Source of the DNA: Xenophilus sp. AP218F
Lineage (GTDB): Bacteria; Pseudomonadota; Gammaproteobacteria; Burkholderiales; Chromobacteriaceae
Length of the DNA stretch: 64,000 nucleotides
NCBI GenBank assembly: GCA_002213445.1
Contig: NJIE01000022.1
Span: 186,001 to 250,000, forward strand
Reading direction: 5' to 3'
Shown here: positions 48,849 to 61,112 of the stretch, in pieces
How the letters are laid out: every line of letters starts with the position of its first letter
How positions within the stretch are numbered: position 1 is the stretch's first letter
The notes under the pieces: generated by a model
The model's database searches: none
Seen by the model: only the letters and a program-made list of their open reading frames with translations
What the model was told of the DNA's origin: nothing
Program-made: the position numbers and the translations under genes

Positions 48849-50753
48849 ATGAGCGAATTTGGCGGAATGGAAGAGTTGCTGCAAGACTTTCTGATGGAGT
48901 CGACCGACCTTCTGTCCGATGTGGACAATAAACTGGTTGAACTGGAAAAGCGCCCGGAAGACAAGGCGCTGCTCAATGATATTTTCCGGGGATTCCACAC
49001 CATCAAAGGCGGCGCGGGCTTCCTCAATGTCAGCCCCATGGTCAACCTGTGCCACCGCACCGAGAATCTCTTCGACAAGCTGCGCAATGGCGAATTGCAC
49101 ATCACCCCGGAAGTGATGGACGTTATTCTGGACGCTACGGGCATCGTGCGCGATATGTTCGGGACGCTGGGGCAGGGCCTGATGCCGGGCGACGCCGACT
49201 CTCGCGTATTGGCTGCGCTTGACGCCGTGCTGGCAGGCGAGTCGCTTGCCGCCTCGCCCCCCGCGCCAAGCGCGCCAGCAGCGCCCGCCGTCGTTCCGGT
49301 CGCAGCCGCCGCGACGCCGGCTCCGGCAGCCAGCGGAACCGAACCGGACTGGAATCAGCTCTATCAGGCAGTCAGTCCCAATGGCAATGTTGCGGCTGAA
49401 CCTCAAGTTGTCGCAACTGCGGCTCCCGCTCCTGCGGTGCTTGCTCCCGCAGCCACTCCAGAGCCTGCCGCCAGCAAACCCGCGGCCAGCAAGCCTGCGC
49501 AAACCAGCAAACCTTCGGGCGGCAATCCGGCAGCCAGCGGCCCCCAAGAAAACACCATCCGCATCGACACTGTTCGGCTAGACATGGTGCTGAATTTGTC
49601 CGGAGAAATCGGTCTGACCAAAAACCGGCTGACCACCCTGCGCACGGAGATTCTGCAAGGCAATCGCGATACCAATACCTTGCGCTCTCTGGACGAAGCC
49701 ATCAGTCAGTTGGATCTGCTGGTCGGCGACTTGCAGAACGCGGTCATGAAGACCCGCATGCAGCCGATTGGCCGCCTGTTCCAGAAATACCCGCGCTTGG
49801 CTCGCGACTTGGCTCGCCAATTGGGCAAGGAAGTGGAACTGGTCCTCACCGGCGAGGAAACCGAACTCGACAAGACCATGATCGAGGATCTGAACGACCC
49901 TCTGGTTCACCTGGTGCGCAATGCGGTTGATCACGGCATCGAATCGCCGGAAGATCGCATCGCCTCCGGCAAAAAACCGCAAGCCTTGGTGCAACTGACC
50001 GCCGAGCAAGTCGGCGATCACATCCTGATCGAGATCACCGACGACGGCAAGGGGATGAATCCCGATGCGCTGCGTCGCAAGGCCATCGAAAAAGGCCTGA
50101 TCGATCAGGAAACCGCCAACTCGCTGGACGAAAAGCAATGCTTGCAGCTGATCTTCCTGCCGGGCTTCTCCACCAAGGATCAAATCTCCAGCGTATCCGG
50201 CCGCGGTGTCGGCATGGACGTGGTTCGAACCAATATCCAGAAGCTGAACGGCCGCATCGACATCAGCTCGGTGCCGGGCGAAGGCACCCGCATCAGCATC
50301 TCGCTGCCGCTGACCTTGGCGATCCTGCCGGTGCTGGTGGTGCGCGCCTGCAACCAGCCATTCGCGGTTCCGCTCGCCATGGTGCGTGAAATCATCACCA
50401 TCGATAGCGGCGCCATCCAGGAGGTTTCCGGCAAGCCGACCATTGTCGTTCGCGATGAAATTCTGCCGCTCAAGACGCTGGCAGGCCTGCTGCGCTGGGA
50501 ACCGACCCAGAAGCCTTATTTCGGGGTGCTGATGCAATCGGCGGAGAAATCCTTCATCCTCGCCATCGACTCCTTTGTCGGTCGAGACGATGTCGTAATC
50601 AAACCGTTGCAAAACATTCGCCCCAAAGGCGTGGCGGGTGCTACCCTGTCGGGCGACGGCTCGGTGGTTCTGGTTCTCGACATGGAAGACTTGCTCTCTT
50701 CCAGCGAGGCCGGGGGCAACGTGGTCAAAGGCACGGAAATGATTACCAGCTAG
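48849..50753 (+). CDS. cheA: Chemotaxis histidine kinase CheA (plus-arm copy)
   Basis: The 634-residue kinase has P1 with His50 in GFHTIKGGAGFL, a long Ala/Pro-rich linker (about 125-240) with an EPDWNQLYQAV segment, the dimerisation helices (RLDMVLNLSGEIGLTKNRL), the ATPase domain ([31 protein letters not shown]) and a CheW-like domain. It differs from the minus-arm CheA, which has HSIKGG and FGLF motifs. It completes the cheY-cheZ-cheA set typical of flagellar loci. Confidence 0.96.
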   Translation: MSEFGGMEELLQDFLMESTDLLSDVDNKLVELEKRPEDKALLNDIFRGFHTIKGGAGFLNVSPMVNLCHRTENLFDKLRNGELHITPEVMDVILDATGIVRDMFGTLGQGLMPGDADSRVLAALDAVLAGESLAASPPAPSAPAAPAVVPVAAAATPAPAASGTEPDWNQLYQAVSPNGNVAAEPQVVATAAPAPAVLAPAATPEPAASKPAASKPAQTSKPSGGNPAASGPQENTIRIDTVRLDMVLNLSGEIGLTKNRLTTLRTEILQGNRDTNTLRSLDEAISQLDLLVGDLQNAVMKTRMQPIGRLFQKYPRLARDLARQLGKEVELVLTGEETELDKTMIEDLNDPLVHLVRNAVDHGIESPEDRIASGKKPQALVQLTAEQVGDHILIEITDDGKGMNPDALRRKAIEKGLIDQETANSLDEKQCLQLIFLPGFSTKDQISSVSGRGVGMDVVRTNIQKLNGRIDISSVPGEGTRISISLPLTLAILPVLVVRACNQPFAVPLAMVREIITIDSGAIQEVSGKPTIVVRDEILPLKTLAGLLRWEPTQKPYFGVLMQSAEKSFILAIDSFVGRDDVVIKPLQNIRPKGVAGATLSGDGSVVLVLDMEDLLSSSEAGGNVVKGTEMITS

Positions 50754-50772
50754 GAGTCAACTGGGGCGCATA

Positions 50773-51996
50773 ATGACACTTACAAACGCCTTTATCGGGC
50801 GGCAGCCCGTTCTGAACCGGAATCAGCAGCTCATTGGATATGAGCTGCTTTTTCGTCCCGACAGCCAGGCCGCTGCCGTAGGCAAGCACGCTGAGCTCCA
50901 GGCCGATACGCAAGTGCTGGTCAACACCCTGAACAATATGGGCACCAGCTGGCTGATCGGCAACAAGCTGGCCTTCATCAACGTCGGCGAAGCGATGATG
51001 AGCAGCGAATTTCTGGAACTGCTCCCCCCGCGGCGCGTGATTCTCGATTTATCCCCCCGCACCATGCCTTCCAGCGAGTTGCTGTCGCGAGCCAGGCATT
51101 TGCGCTCAATGGGCTTTGGCATCGCCCTGGACGACTTCAGCTTCGATGCGCCATCCGCGGCTTTTCTGGAGCTGGCCAACTACGTCAAGCTGGACATCCA
51201 GAATCAAAGCGCAGAGCATTTTCAGATGATCGCCACGCGCTTGCGCAGCTATCCCGTCATCCGGATTGCCGAGCGCGTGGAAAGCCATGCCCAATTCCAT
51301 CTATGCAAAGAGCTGGGCATGGACGGTTTCCAGGGCTTCTACTTCGCCAAGCCCGAAACCCTGGCCGCGCGAGTCATTCATCCTTCCTTCGCCAATACTC
51401 TGGAACTGATCAACCTGTTGCGCATGGACGCTGACGTGCGCGATATCGAACAGATCCTGAAACGCGACGTCGCGCTTTCGTACAAGCTGCTGCGCTACGT
51501 CAACTCCGCGGCTGCCGGCCTCAACACCGTCATCAGTTCCTTCGCCCATGCCGTTACCGTGCTGGGTTATCAGAAACTGTACCGCTGGCTGACCTTGCTG
51601 CTGGTTACGGCATCGGATGAAAACCATGCGCCGCCCGCCTTGCAGAAAACAGCGGTCACGCGCGGCCGCTTCATGGAGCTGCTGGGACTGGCCTGCGGCG
51701 AACACCACGAGGCCTGCGACAATCTGTTCATCCTCGGCATGTTCAGCCTGCTCGACGTGCTATTCGACATGCCGATGGACAAAGTCATCGAACACCTGCA
51801 ACTGCCGGACGCCATCGTGGAAGCCCTGCTGCATGGCAAGGGCAATATGGGCGCTTATCTGCAACTGGCCAAGGCCTGCGAGGATGGCAGCTTGAGCAGC
51901 GTGCCGCAGCTATGCGAGCAGCTCGGCATTTCCAGCCAGCAACTCAACGAGGCCCACGTCGCGGCGCTCGCATGGACGGAGGAACTGGGCTTATAA
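50773..51996 (+). CDS. EAL-HDOD signalling protein
   Basis: The 407-residue protein has an N-terminal degenerate EAL-like domain (FIGRQPVLNRNQQLIGYELLFRP at the start, later DDFSFD and KLDIQNQ) without the catalytic EAL motif, followed by a HDOD domain (about 200-390) with LLRYVNSAAAG and FILGMFSLLDVLF. Such YuxH-type proteins are usually regulators or c-di-GMP-linked effectors, not phosphodiesterases. It starts 20 bases past cheA on the same strand, so it is likely part of the chemotaxis operon. Confidence 0.88.
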   Translation: MTLTNAFIGRQPVLNRNQQLIGYELLFRPDSQAAAVGKHAELQADTQVLVNTLNNMGTSWLIGNKLAFINVGEAMMSSEFLELLPPRRVILDLSPRTMPSSELLSRARHLRSMGFGIALDDFSFDAPSAAFLELANYVKLDIQNQSAEHFQMIATRLRSYPVIRIAERVESHAQFHLCKELGMDGFQGFYFAKPETLAARVIHPSFANTLELINLLRMDADVRDIEQILKRDVALSYKLLRYVNSAAAGLNTVISSFAHAVTVLGYQKLYRWLTLLLVTASDENHAPPALQKTAVTRGRFMELLGLACGEHHEACDNLFILGMFSLLDVLFDMPMDKVIEHLQLPDAIVEALLHGKGNMGAYLQLAKACEDGSLSSVPQLCEQLGISSQQLNEAHVAALAWTEELGL

Positions 51997-52027
51997 TTCA
52001 CGGCCTTGCAAGGTTGTTACCCCGCCC

Positions 52028-52699
52028 ATGAAACTGTTAGCCCTAGACACCTCCACTCACTATCTCTCCCTGGCGCTGAGCGATGGCGATAAGGTATCGG
52101 TTTTCCACGAAAACGTCGATCAAAAGCATGCGGAGCAAACCCTGCCGCAGGTCTCGCGCCTTTTAGCCGCGCGCGGCATGCGACTGGCCGATCTGGACGC
52201 GATCGTCTTTGGCCAGGGACCGGGGTCGTTTACCGGCTTGCGCATCGCCTGCGGTCTGGCTCAGGGCCTCGCCTACTCGGCAGGCTTGCCCGTCATCGCC
52301 ATCCCAACCATAGACAATGTCGCTCACCAGGCTGGCGCAGATAACGTCCTGGTCTGTCTCGACGCGCGCATGCGGCAAGTTTATACGGCAGCCTACCAGA
52401 CAGGTCCGGAATGGCGGCGGCTGAGCGCGATTGAGGTCTGCGATCCCGATCAGGTCGCCTTGCCTGCCGATATCGATGTCGCGGCCGGCGATGGCTTCGC
52501 CAGCTATCCCGCGCTGCTCGCCGGGCAACGCCCGCAGCTCATGGTTCTGGATCAGTTGCGCCCTCACGCCAGCGCCTACCTGGCGCTGGCGCGCTCGGGC
52601 CGCTACCCGGCCACGCACCCGCGCGAGGCCGAACTGCTTTACATCCGCAACAAAGTGGCGCTGACGTCCATCGAGCAACAACAGGCACGTCAGTCGTGA
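52028..52699 (+). CDS. tsaB: tRNA threonylcarbamoyladenosine biosynthesis protein TsaB
   Basis: TsaB is the non-catalytic partner of TsaD in t6A synthesis. The 223-residue ASKHA-fold protein starts KLLALDTSTHYLSLAL and has GQGPGSFTGLRIACGLAQGLAY, the usual segment near residue 63. The late REAELLYIRNKVAL block matches the family. It is followed by rimI with a four-base overlap, a common pairing. Confidence 0.95.
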   Translation: MKLLALDTSTHYLSLALSDGDKVSVFHENVDQKHAEQTLPQVSRLLAARGMRLADLDAIVFGQGPGSFTGLRIACGLAQGLAYSAGLPVIAIPTIDNVAHQAGADNVLVCLDARMRQVYTAAYQTGPEWRRLSAIEVCDPDQVALPADIDVAAGDGFASYPALLAGQRPQLMVLDQLRPHASAYLALARSGRYPATHPREAELLYIRNKVALTSIEQQQARQS

Positions 52700-53139
52700 G
52701 CCATATGGTGCGGAATTTCAGCGGCGATCCCCGGCAACTCGCGCAGCTGGAAGCGGAAGCCGCCAGTCACAGCTGGAGCGAAACCCAGTATCGCGACGCG
52801 CTGCAGGCCGGCTATCCATTATTTGGCCTGTTCGCCCCAGACGGCGACTTGCTGGGCTTCTGCCTGACCATGACCGTTCTTGACGAGGCGGAGATCCTGA
52901 ATATCGCCATCGCCAAAGCGCATCAAGGCCAAGGCCATGGTCGGCTTCTGCTGACCAGCGTTCTGGGCGCATTGGCCTCCACAGGCACCCGGCGCGTCTT
53001 CCTGGAAGTACGCGCAAGCAATGCCCCCGCCCGCAAGCTCTATCAGAACTGCGGCTTTGCCGCATGCGGCCTGCGCAAAAACTATTATCCGGCCGCCCTC
53101 GGTCGCGAGGACGCCATCCTGATGGAGGCGACGCCATGA
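52696..53139 (+). CDS. rimI: Ribosomal-protein S18 alanine N-acetyltransferase RimI
   Basis: The 147-residue GNAT acetyltransferase has EILNIAIAKAHQGQGHGRLLL (acetyl-CoA loop QGQGHG), VFLEVRASNAPARKLYQNCGF and a C-terminal YYPA..GREDAILME end. The GTG at 52696 overlaps the tsaB stop (GTGA), which suggests coupling; an ATG nine bases later is also possible. The tsaB-rimI-udg order is common in betaproteobacteria. Confidence 0.94.
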   Translation: MSHMVRNFSGDPRQLAQLEAEAASHSWSETQYRDALQAGYPLFGLFAPDGDLLGFCLTMTVLDEAEILNIAIAKAHQGQGHGRLLLTSVLGALASTGTRRVFLEVRASNAPARKLYQNCGFAACGLRKNYYPAALGREDAILMEATP

Positions 53140-53942
53140 GCCGCCACGCCTTGCTGCAGCAAACCATGGGACTGGGCCCGAGCTGGCAGCCCCGCGGCGA
53201 CTGGTTCGCCCAACACCCGGCCATGCTGGCGCGAGCCGAGCAGATGGCGAAACCGGCCCCAGCCCCGCTCGCGCCATCGCCGTCAATGCCGCCGGAACCG
53301 CCGGCCATTCCCTCCGCGCAGCCCATGCCCGAGACCGCGGCAACGGCGCCAGCGCACCCCCCCGTCTCCATCTCCCCTATTCCTCTGCAGGACTGGAATG
53401 CGCTGGAGCAAACCGTCGCGGCATGCCAGAACTGCCGCCTGTGCCAAACCCGCACCCGGACCGCGTTTGGCCGAGGCAATCCCAAAGCGCGCTGGCTGCT
53501 GATTGGCGAAGCGCCAGGCGAAAACGAGGATAAACAGGGGCTGCCTTTCGTCGGCCGCGCCGGACAGCTGTTGGACAATATGCTGGCAGCCAGCGGGCTG
53601 GATCGAGATCGCGACGTCTATATCGCCAACGTGATCAAATGCCGCCCGCCCGGCAACCGCAATCCGGCCGCCGACGAAATCGCGGCCTGCCACGGCTATC
53701 TGCTGCAGCAAATCGCCCATATCCAGCCGACGCTGATCCTGGCCCTCGGCCGCTTCGCCGCTCAAACCCTGCTGGAAACCGAACGCCCCATCGGCCAGTT
53801 GCGAGGCAAAGTCCATCGTTATCAGGACATCCCGCTGATCGTCAGCTACCACCCGGCCTACCTGCTGCGCAATCAGCCCGACAAAGCCAAGGCCTGGCAG
53901 GACATGCTGCTGGCGCAGCGCGCGTTTCGCCAGCACGCCTAG
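53136..53942 (+). CDS. Uracil-DNA glycosylase, family 4 (iron-sulfur)
   Basis: The 268-residue enzyme removes uracil from DNA. From residue 95 it has the four Cys of the 4Fe-4S cluster in CQNCRLC, IKCRPPGNRNP and IAACHGY, plus the catalytic GEAPGENEDKQGLPFVGRAGQLLD block and a late SYHPAYLLRN. The N-terminal about 85 residues are Pro/Ala-rich and variable. Its start overlaps the rimI stop by four bases (ATGA). A two-way terminator follows 22 bases past the stop. Confidence 0.93.
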   Translation: MSRHALLQQTMGLGPSWQPRGDWFAQHPAMLARAEQMAKPAPAPLAPSPSMPPEPPAIPSAQPMPETAATAPAHPPVSISPIPLQDWNALEQTVAACQNCRLCQTRTRTAFGRGNPKARWLLIGEAPGENEDKQGLPFVGRAGQLLDNMLAASGLDRDRDVYIANVIKCRPPGNRNPAADEIAACHGYLLQQIAHIQPTLILALGRFAAQTLLETERPIGQLRGKVHRYQDIPLIVSYHPAYLLRNQPDKAKAWQDMLLAQRAFRQHA

Positions 53943-53964
53943 ACCCACAAAAACCAGACGCATA

Positions 53965-53994
53965 AAAAAAGCCAGTCGCATGACTGGCTTTTTT
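53965..53994. terminator. Bidirectional terminator after udg
   Basis: A perfect 13-bp stem (AAAAAAGCCAGTC 53965-53977 with its complement 53982-53994) closes a GCAT loop. The A and T flanks make it work in either direction. Confidence 0.92.
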
Positions 53995-54017
53995 GTGTGC
54001 ACCTGGGCGCGGCCCAA

Positions 54018-54050
54018 ATAAAAAACCCTTCTCCGTGCACCAGAGAAGGG
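54018..54050 (-). terminator. Terminator of rpmB-rpmG
   Basis: CCCTTCTC (54026-54033) pairs with GAGAAGGG (54043-54050) around a nine-base loop. On the minus strand it runs into TTTTTTATTT (complement of 54016-54025). It lies 25 bases past the rpmG stop. Confidence 0.85.
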
Positions 54051-54075
54051 CTCTTCTTCACTCCAAGGAAACGGC

Positions 54076-54231
54076 TTACTTCAGCTTGGTTTCTTTGTAC
54101 AGAACGTGCTTGCGGGCAACGGGATCAAATTTCTTGATCTCCATCTTTTCCGGCATGGTGCGCTTGTTCTTGGTGGTGGTGTAGAAGTGGCCGGTGCCAG
54201 CAGTGGATTCCAGCTTGATCTTATCGCGCAT
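54076..54231 (-). CDS. rpmG: 50S ribosomal protein L33
   Basis: The 51-residue basic protein reads [20 protein letters not shown] at its N-terminus and ends in [11 protein letters not shown]. It contains [21 protein letters not shown]. It has no Cys, so it is the zinc-independent form. It lies 34 bases after rpmB on the minus strand, the usual rpmB-rpmG order. Confidence 0.97.
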   Translation of the reverse strand: MRDKIKLESTAGTGHFYTTTKNKRTMPEKMEIKKFDPVARKHVLYKETKLK

Positions 54232-54265
54232 GATGTATACCTCAGTGCTTTATCTGGTTGACCGC

Positions 54266-54499
54266 TTAGATCTCGCCGCGAGCGCGCAGATCAGCCAGCA
54301 CTACATCGATGCCAACTTTATCGATGGTACGCAGTGCAGCGTTGGATACGCGCAGGCGCACCCAGCGGTTTTCGCTTTCCACCCAGAACTTGCGGTATTG
54401 CAGGTTCGGCAGGAAACGACGTTTAGTCTTGTTGTTGGCGTGGGAAACGTTGTTCCCGGTCATCGGACGCTTGCCGGTGACTTTGCAAACACGCGCCAT
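54266..54499 (-). CDS. rpmB: 50S ribosomal protein L28
   Basis: The 77-residue protein starts [20 protein letters not shown] and has the L28 core [12 protein letters not shown] and [14 protein letters not shown]. The start is at 54499, where the family consensus begins; the frame is open further upstream but without L28-like sequence. A GGGAG ribosome site precedes it. It is divergent from pyrG with a 268-base gap. Confidence 0.97.
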   Translation of the reverse strand: MARVCKVTGKRPMTGNNVSHANNKTKRRFLPNLQYRKFWVESENRWVRLRVSNAALRTIDKVGIDVVLADLRARGEI

Positions 54500-54711
54500 G
54501 GTTAAACTCCCAAAACCGGTAAAAGCTGGCTTTATATCACAAAAAAAGCCAGACATTCAAGCATAAAACGCACCCCACTGGCAGCAGGGCGCGATCTCGT
54601 TAGAAACAGTCGGACGAATTGTACCGGATTCGCCACAATCAGGCGAGCACTATTGCTGCATCAGACGCGCCAGTGTTGCATTCTTCTCGCAACAGCCATA
54701 GGTTTTAGAGA

Positions 54712-54740
54712 TTCAACTTGGCGCGATTTCAGGGTAGAAT
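54712..54740 (+). promoter_or_regulatory. Possible pyrG promoter
   Basis: TAGAAT (54735-54740) is a good -10 box with TTCAAC (54712-54717) 17 bases before it as a weak -35. A start near 54747 gives a leader of about 20 bases. The rest of the rpmB-pyrG gap shows no gene. Confidence 0.45.
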
Positions 54741-54755
54741 CCCGGATTCCCATAG

Positions 54756-56408
<1,653 letters not shown>

Positions 56409-56412
56409 GCCC

Positions 56413-57264
56413 ATGAAACTGTGCGGATTTGAAGTCGGCCCGAACCAGCCCTTATTCCTGATCGCAGGCCCCTGCGTCATCGAAAGCGAACAGATGGCGC
56501 TGGACACAGCCGGCCAGCTGAAGGAAATCACCCGCGAGCTGGGCATCAACTTCATCTACAAGTCGAGCTACGACAAGGCCAACCGCTCGTCCGGCGCCTC
56601 GTTCCGCGGCTTCGGCATCGACGAAGGCCTGCGCATCCTGTCGGAAGTGAAGCGCCAGATCCAGGTGCCGGTCATCACCGACGTCCACACCGAGAACGAA
56701 ATCGTCCAGGTGGCCAGCGTCGTCGACGTGCTGCAAACCCCGGCCTTCCTGTGCCGCCAAACCGACTTCATCCGCGCGGTGGCTCAATGCGGCAAGCCGG
56801 TGAACATCAAGAAGGGCCAGTTCCTGGCGCCCGGCGACATGAAGCAGGTGATTATCAAGGCGCGCGAAGCCGCCCGCGAAGCCGGCCTGGAAGAGGACAG
56901 CTTCATGGCCTGCGAGCGCGGCGTCTCCTTCGGCTACAACAATCTGGTATCCGACATGCGCTCGCTGATGATCATGCGCGACACCGGCTGCCCGGTCGTG
57001 TACGACGCCACCCACTCGGTACAATTGCCGGGCGGCCAGGGCACCAGCTCCGGCGGCCAGCGCGAATTCGTGCCGGTGTTGGCGCGCGCAGCCGTGGCGG
57101 CGGGCATTTCCGGCCTGTTCATGGAAACCCACCCCAACCCGGCTTGCGCCATGTCCGACGGCCCCAACGCTTGGCCGCTGCCGCGCATGAAGGAATTGCT
57201 GACCACGCTCAAAGCGCTGGACGAGCTGGTCAAGCAAAATCCTTGGCCAGAGCACACGCTGTAA
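56413..57264 (+). CDS. kdsA: 3-deoxy-8-phosphooctulonate (KDO-8-P) synthase
   Basis: KdsA condenses arabinose-5-phosphate with PEP for the inner core of lipopolysaccharide. The 283-residue protein has [12 protein letters not shown] near residue 16, [19 protein letters not shown], and FCGYNN-type and [11 protein letters not shown] blocks. It is the metal-independent type (Asn in [10 protein letters not shown]). It lies between pyrG and eno, where it is found in many proteobacteria. Confidence 0.97.
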   Translation: MKLCGFEVGPNQPLFLIAGPCVIESEQMALDTAGQLKEITRELGINFIYKSSYDKANRSSGASFRGFGIDEGLRILSEVKRQIQVPVITDVHTENEIVQVASVVDVLQTPAFLCRQTDFIRAVAQCGKPVNIKKGQFLAPGDMKQVIIKAREAAREAGLEEDSFMACERGVSFGYNNLVSDMRSLMIMRDTGCPVVYDATHSVQLPGGQGTSSGGQREFVPVLARAAVAAGISGLFMETHPNPACAMSDGPNAWPLPRMKELLTTLKALDELVKQNPWPEHTL

Positions 57265-57285
57265 CTCAAAGCAGTCACGCTGAAG

Positions 57286-57305
57286 CAGGTGCCCCAGGGC
57301 ACCTG
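57286..57305. repeat. Inverted repeat between kdsA and eno
   Basis: A perfect 9-bp inverted repeat (CAGGTGCCC 57286-57294 and GGGCACCTG 57297-57305) has a two-base centre. It is followed by TTGTAACGTTG, which is not a good T tract. It may be a weak terminator or mRNA-stabilising hairpin upstream of eno. Confidence 0.45.
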
Positions 57306-57342
57306 TTGTAACGTTGTTCGCCTATTCAAACCAAGCTATTGA

Positions 57343-58641
<1,299 letters not shown>

Positions 58642-58645
58642 TCGC

Positions 58646-58936
58646 ATGCGCTGGCTGACCGCGACCCTGGTAACCGTCATCCTCGCTTTGCAGTGGCCGT
58701 TATGGTTCGGCAAAGGCAGTTGGCTCAGGGTCTGGCAGCTGGACAAGCAGTTACAGGAGCAGCGGGCGACCACCCAAAAGCTGGTCGCCCGCAACGCCGC
58801 CCTGGATGCGGAAGTCCGCGACCTGAAGCAAGGCAGTGACGCAATCGAGGAAAGAGCGCGCAACGAGCTTGGCATGATCCGCAATGGTGAGGTATTTTTC
58901 CAATTGCTGGATCCGGTTAAAACCACCCCACGCTAA
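58646..58936 (+). CDS. ftsB: Cell-division protein FtsB
   Basis: FtsB works with FtsL and FtsQ in the divisome. The 96-residue protein has one N-terminal transmembrane helix (about 3-21), a coiled coil (about 30-65, with [15 protein letters not shown]) and the family segment [22 protein letters not shown]. The place after eno is standard. Confidence 0.94.
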   Translation: MRWLTATLVTVILALQWPLWFGKGSWLRVWQLDKQLQEQRATTQKLVARNAALDAEVRDLKQGSDAIEERARNELGMIRNGEVFFQLLDPVKTTPR

Positions 58937-59012
58937 TAATACCGTTGCGTCCCTTCACCTTTACTGACCACAATCAACGATGGCAGGTCTCAAGAGCTCC
59001 AAGGTTTGGGCA

Positions 59013-60788
59013 ATGACAACACAAAACCCTATCGAAGTCGCGCGCGAAACGCTCAAGCAGCTATCGCAGCGCAAGCTGCTCCCCACTCCGGAGAACTTCG
59101 AGCGGGTTTACCACGAGTTGACGCAAACCCCCATGGCGCGCGACAACAAACTGGCCGTATTGCTGCTCCGCGCCCTGGAGACCCTGCCCGTCGAAACGGT
59201 TCAGGCCAAGATCATTCTGAACCGCCTGCGCCAGGTTCTGGACGAAAACCGCTGGGAACAAGCCCCGCAACTGATCATCGACTTTCTGCGCAGCGCGCAG
59301 CCCTCTCAGCAGCTGACGCAGAGCTGGGGCGCGCTGATACAGGGTCTGATCAAAAGCTGGGAGCTGCGGCAACCCGACCTGCCCCAGTTGCACAAGCAAT
59401 CCACGCTGGAACGCGTGCTGATCAACTACGGCAATCAGCCGGAAGAGCTCAATCAAAAACTGACGGCGCTGATCCTGAACTGGAACCAGTCGCCGTCGCA
59501 ACGCGAAAGCCTGCCCCCCGAAGAGACCCCGCCCTCGCCCGCCACGGACAGCGGCGACGCGCCGGAACCGGATCGCTCCTGGCAGTCCTGGCAGCGGACG
59601 CTGGCTTTCGCTCTCAAGCATGGCCTGGAGCCGCGGCTGGTCAGCTACCCCGATCTGGTCGACGGACTGGAAGCTCTGCTGGCCGAGCTGGACAAGCTCG
59701 GCGACGAAGCCGCCCTCAACGCCTTCATGCCCAAAATCCGGGCGTTCATGATCAAGCTGGAGCTGCAATCCCAGCAGGATGGCAGACTCACCACCGGCCT
59801 GACCAACCTGCTCAAGCTGATGCTGGACAACATCATCGAGCTCAATCGCTCCGATGATTATCTGCAAGGCCAGGTACACACGCTGCAGGAGCTGCTCACC
59901 CATGAGCCGCTGTCGATGCAGCACATCTACCAGTTGGAAACCAGCCTCAAGGAAGTCATCCGCAAGCAAGGCCAGCTGAAAAGCTCGCTGGACGAAGCGG
60001 CCAGCTCGCTGCGCACCCTGCTCGACCGTTTCGTGTCCCGGCTGGCGTTGATGACCGACAGCACCGACGATTTTCACGCCAAGATCCAGGCACACAGCGA
60101 CAAGCTGAAAGAAACCCACAACGTCAACGAACTGAACACCATCATCGGCGCGCTGATGGAGGACACCTCCATCATGCAGCTCGACCTGACCCGCTCGCGC
60201 GACGAGCTGGTCTCAGCCAAGGAACAGGTGGAAGCCGCGGAAGTGCGGATCAAGGAATTGGAAGTCGCGCTGGAAAGCGCCAGCAACAAGATCAAGGAAG
60301 ACCAGCTGACCGGCGCCTACAACCGCCGCGGGCTGGCCGAATACTTCCAGCGCGAGATCAGCCGGGCCGAGCGCACCGCCGCGCCGCTGTCGGTGGCGCT
60401 GATCGACGTCGACAACTTCAAGCAGCTCAACGACCGCTACGGCCACCTGGCCGGCGACGGCGCGCTGAAGTATCTGGTGGACGTCATCAAGAACAGCCTG
60501 CGCCCGGCCGACATCGTCGCCCGCTTCGGCGGCGAGGAATTCGTCATCCTGATGCCGGACACCCCGGAGCAGGAGGCTGTCGTCACCGTGCAGCGCCTGC
60601 AGCGCGAACTGACCAAAACCTTCTACCTCGCCAACAACGACAAGCTGCTGATCACCTTCAGCGCCGGCGTGGCGCGCTGGCATTTGGGGGAGATGGAATC
60701 AGACGTGCTGGAACGCGCCGACCACGCCATGTACCAAGCCAAGATCAACGGCAAGAACCGTGTCTGTTCGGCCGAAGACTCGGTCTGA
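59013..60788 (+). CDS. Diguanylate cyclase with a long helical N-terminal region
   Basis: The 591-residue protein ends with a GGDEF domain (about 425-590) carrying an active-type GGEEF at 506-510 and an RxxD inhibitory site (Arg497-Asp500) exactly five residues before it, so product inhibition is expected. The N-terminal 420 residues are helical and start PIEVARETLKQLSQRKLLPTPENFERVYHEL; no known sensor domain is recognised, and no transmembrane helix is seen. The ATG at 59013 is chosen because AAGG lies eight bases upstream; an ATG at 58980 lacks one. Confidence 0.9.
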   Translation: MTTQNPIEVARETLKQLSQRKLLPTPENFERVYHELTQTPMARDNKLAVLLLRALETLPVETVQAKIILNRLRQVLDENRWEQAPQLIIDFLRSAQPSQQLTQSWGALIQGLIKSWELRQPDLPQLHKQSTLERVLINYGNQPEELNQKLTALILNWNQSPSQRESLPPEETPPSPATDSGDAPEPDRSWQSWQRTLAFALKHGLEPRLVSYPDLVDGLEALLAELDKLGDEAALNAFMPKIRAFMIKLELQSQQDGRLTTGLTNLLKLMLDNIIELNRSDDYLQGQVHTLQELLTHEPLSMQHIYQLETSLKEVIRKQGQLKSSLDEAASSLRTLLDRFVSRLALMTDSTDDFHAKIQAHSDKLKETHNVNELNTIIGALMEDTSIMQLDLTRSRDELVSAKEQVEAAEVRIKELEVALESASNKIKEDQLTGAYNRRGLAEYFQREISRAERTAAPLSVALIDVDNFKQLNDRYGHLAGDGALKYLVDVIKNSLRPADIVARFGGEEFVILMPDTPEQEAVVTVQRLQRELTKTFYLANNDKLLITFSAGVARWHLGEMESDVLERADHAMYQAKINGKNRVCSAEDSV

Positions 60789-60794
60789 ACCCGC

Positions 60795-61112
60795 TCAGGC
60801 CTCCCGTTCTCCCCCGCCTTTCTTCATCGCCTTGCCGGACTCTGCGCGCCTGCGGCGGACTTCTTTGGGGTCCGCCAGCAAGGGGCGGTAAATCTCCACT
60901 CTGTCCCCTTCGCGCAGCGCCGTGTCCGGCCTGACCGGTTTGCTGAAAATGCCGAGCTTCAGCGCCGCCGGATCCAGCTCCGGAAACTGCTCCAGAATGC
61001 CCGAGCAAGCCACGGCCTGCGCCGCGGTGGTTCCCGGAGCCACCTTGAGCGCGATGATCTGCTGCCGCTCCGGCCGGGCGTAAGCCACTTCCACCCCGAT
61101 ACGATCAGTCAT
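60795..61112 (-). CDS. rnfH: RnfH family protein (UPF0125)
   Basis: The 105-residue ubiquitin-like-fold protein starts MTDRIGVEVAYARPERQQII and has the family block LKLGIFSKPVRPDTALREGDRVEIYRPLLADPKEVRRRRA. Its function is not well established. Its start overlaps the end of the preceding ratA by eight bases. The gene pair is common in proteobacteria next to smpB. Confidence 0.93.
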   Translation of the reverse strand: MTDRIGVEVAYARPERQQIIALKVAPGTTAAQAVACSGILEQFPELDPAALKLGIFSKPVRPDTALREGDRVEIYRPLLADPKEVRRRRAESGKAMKKGGGEREA

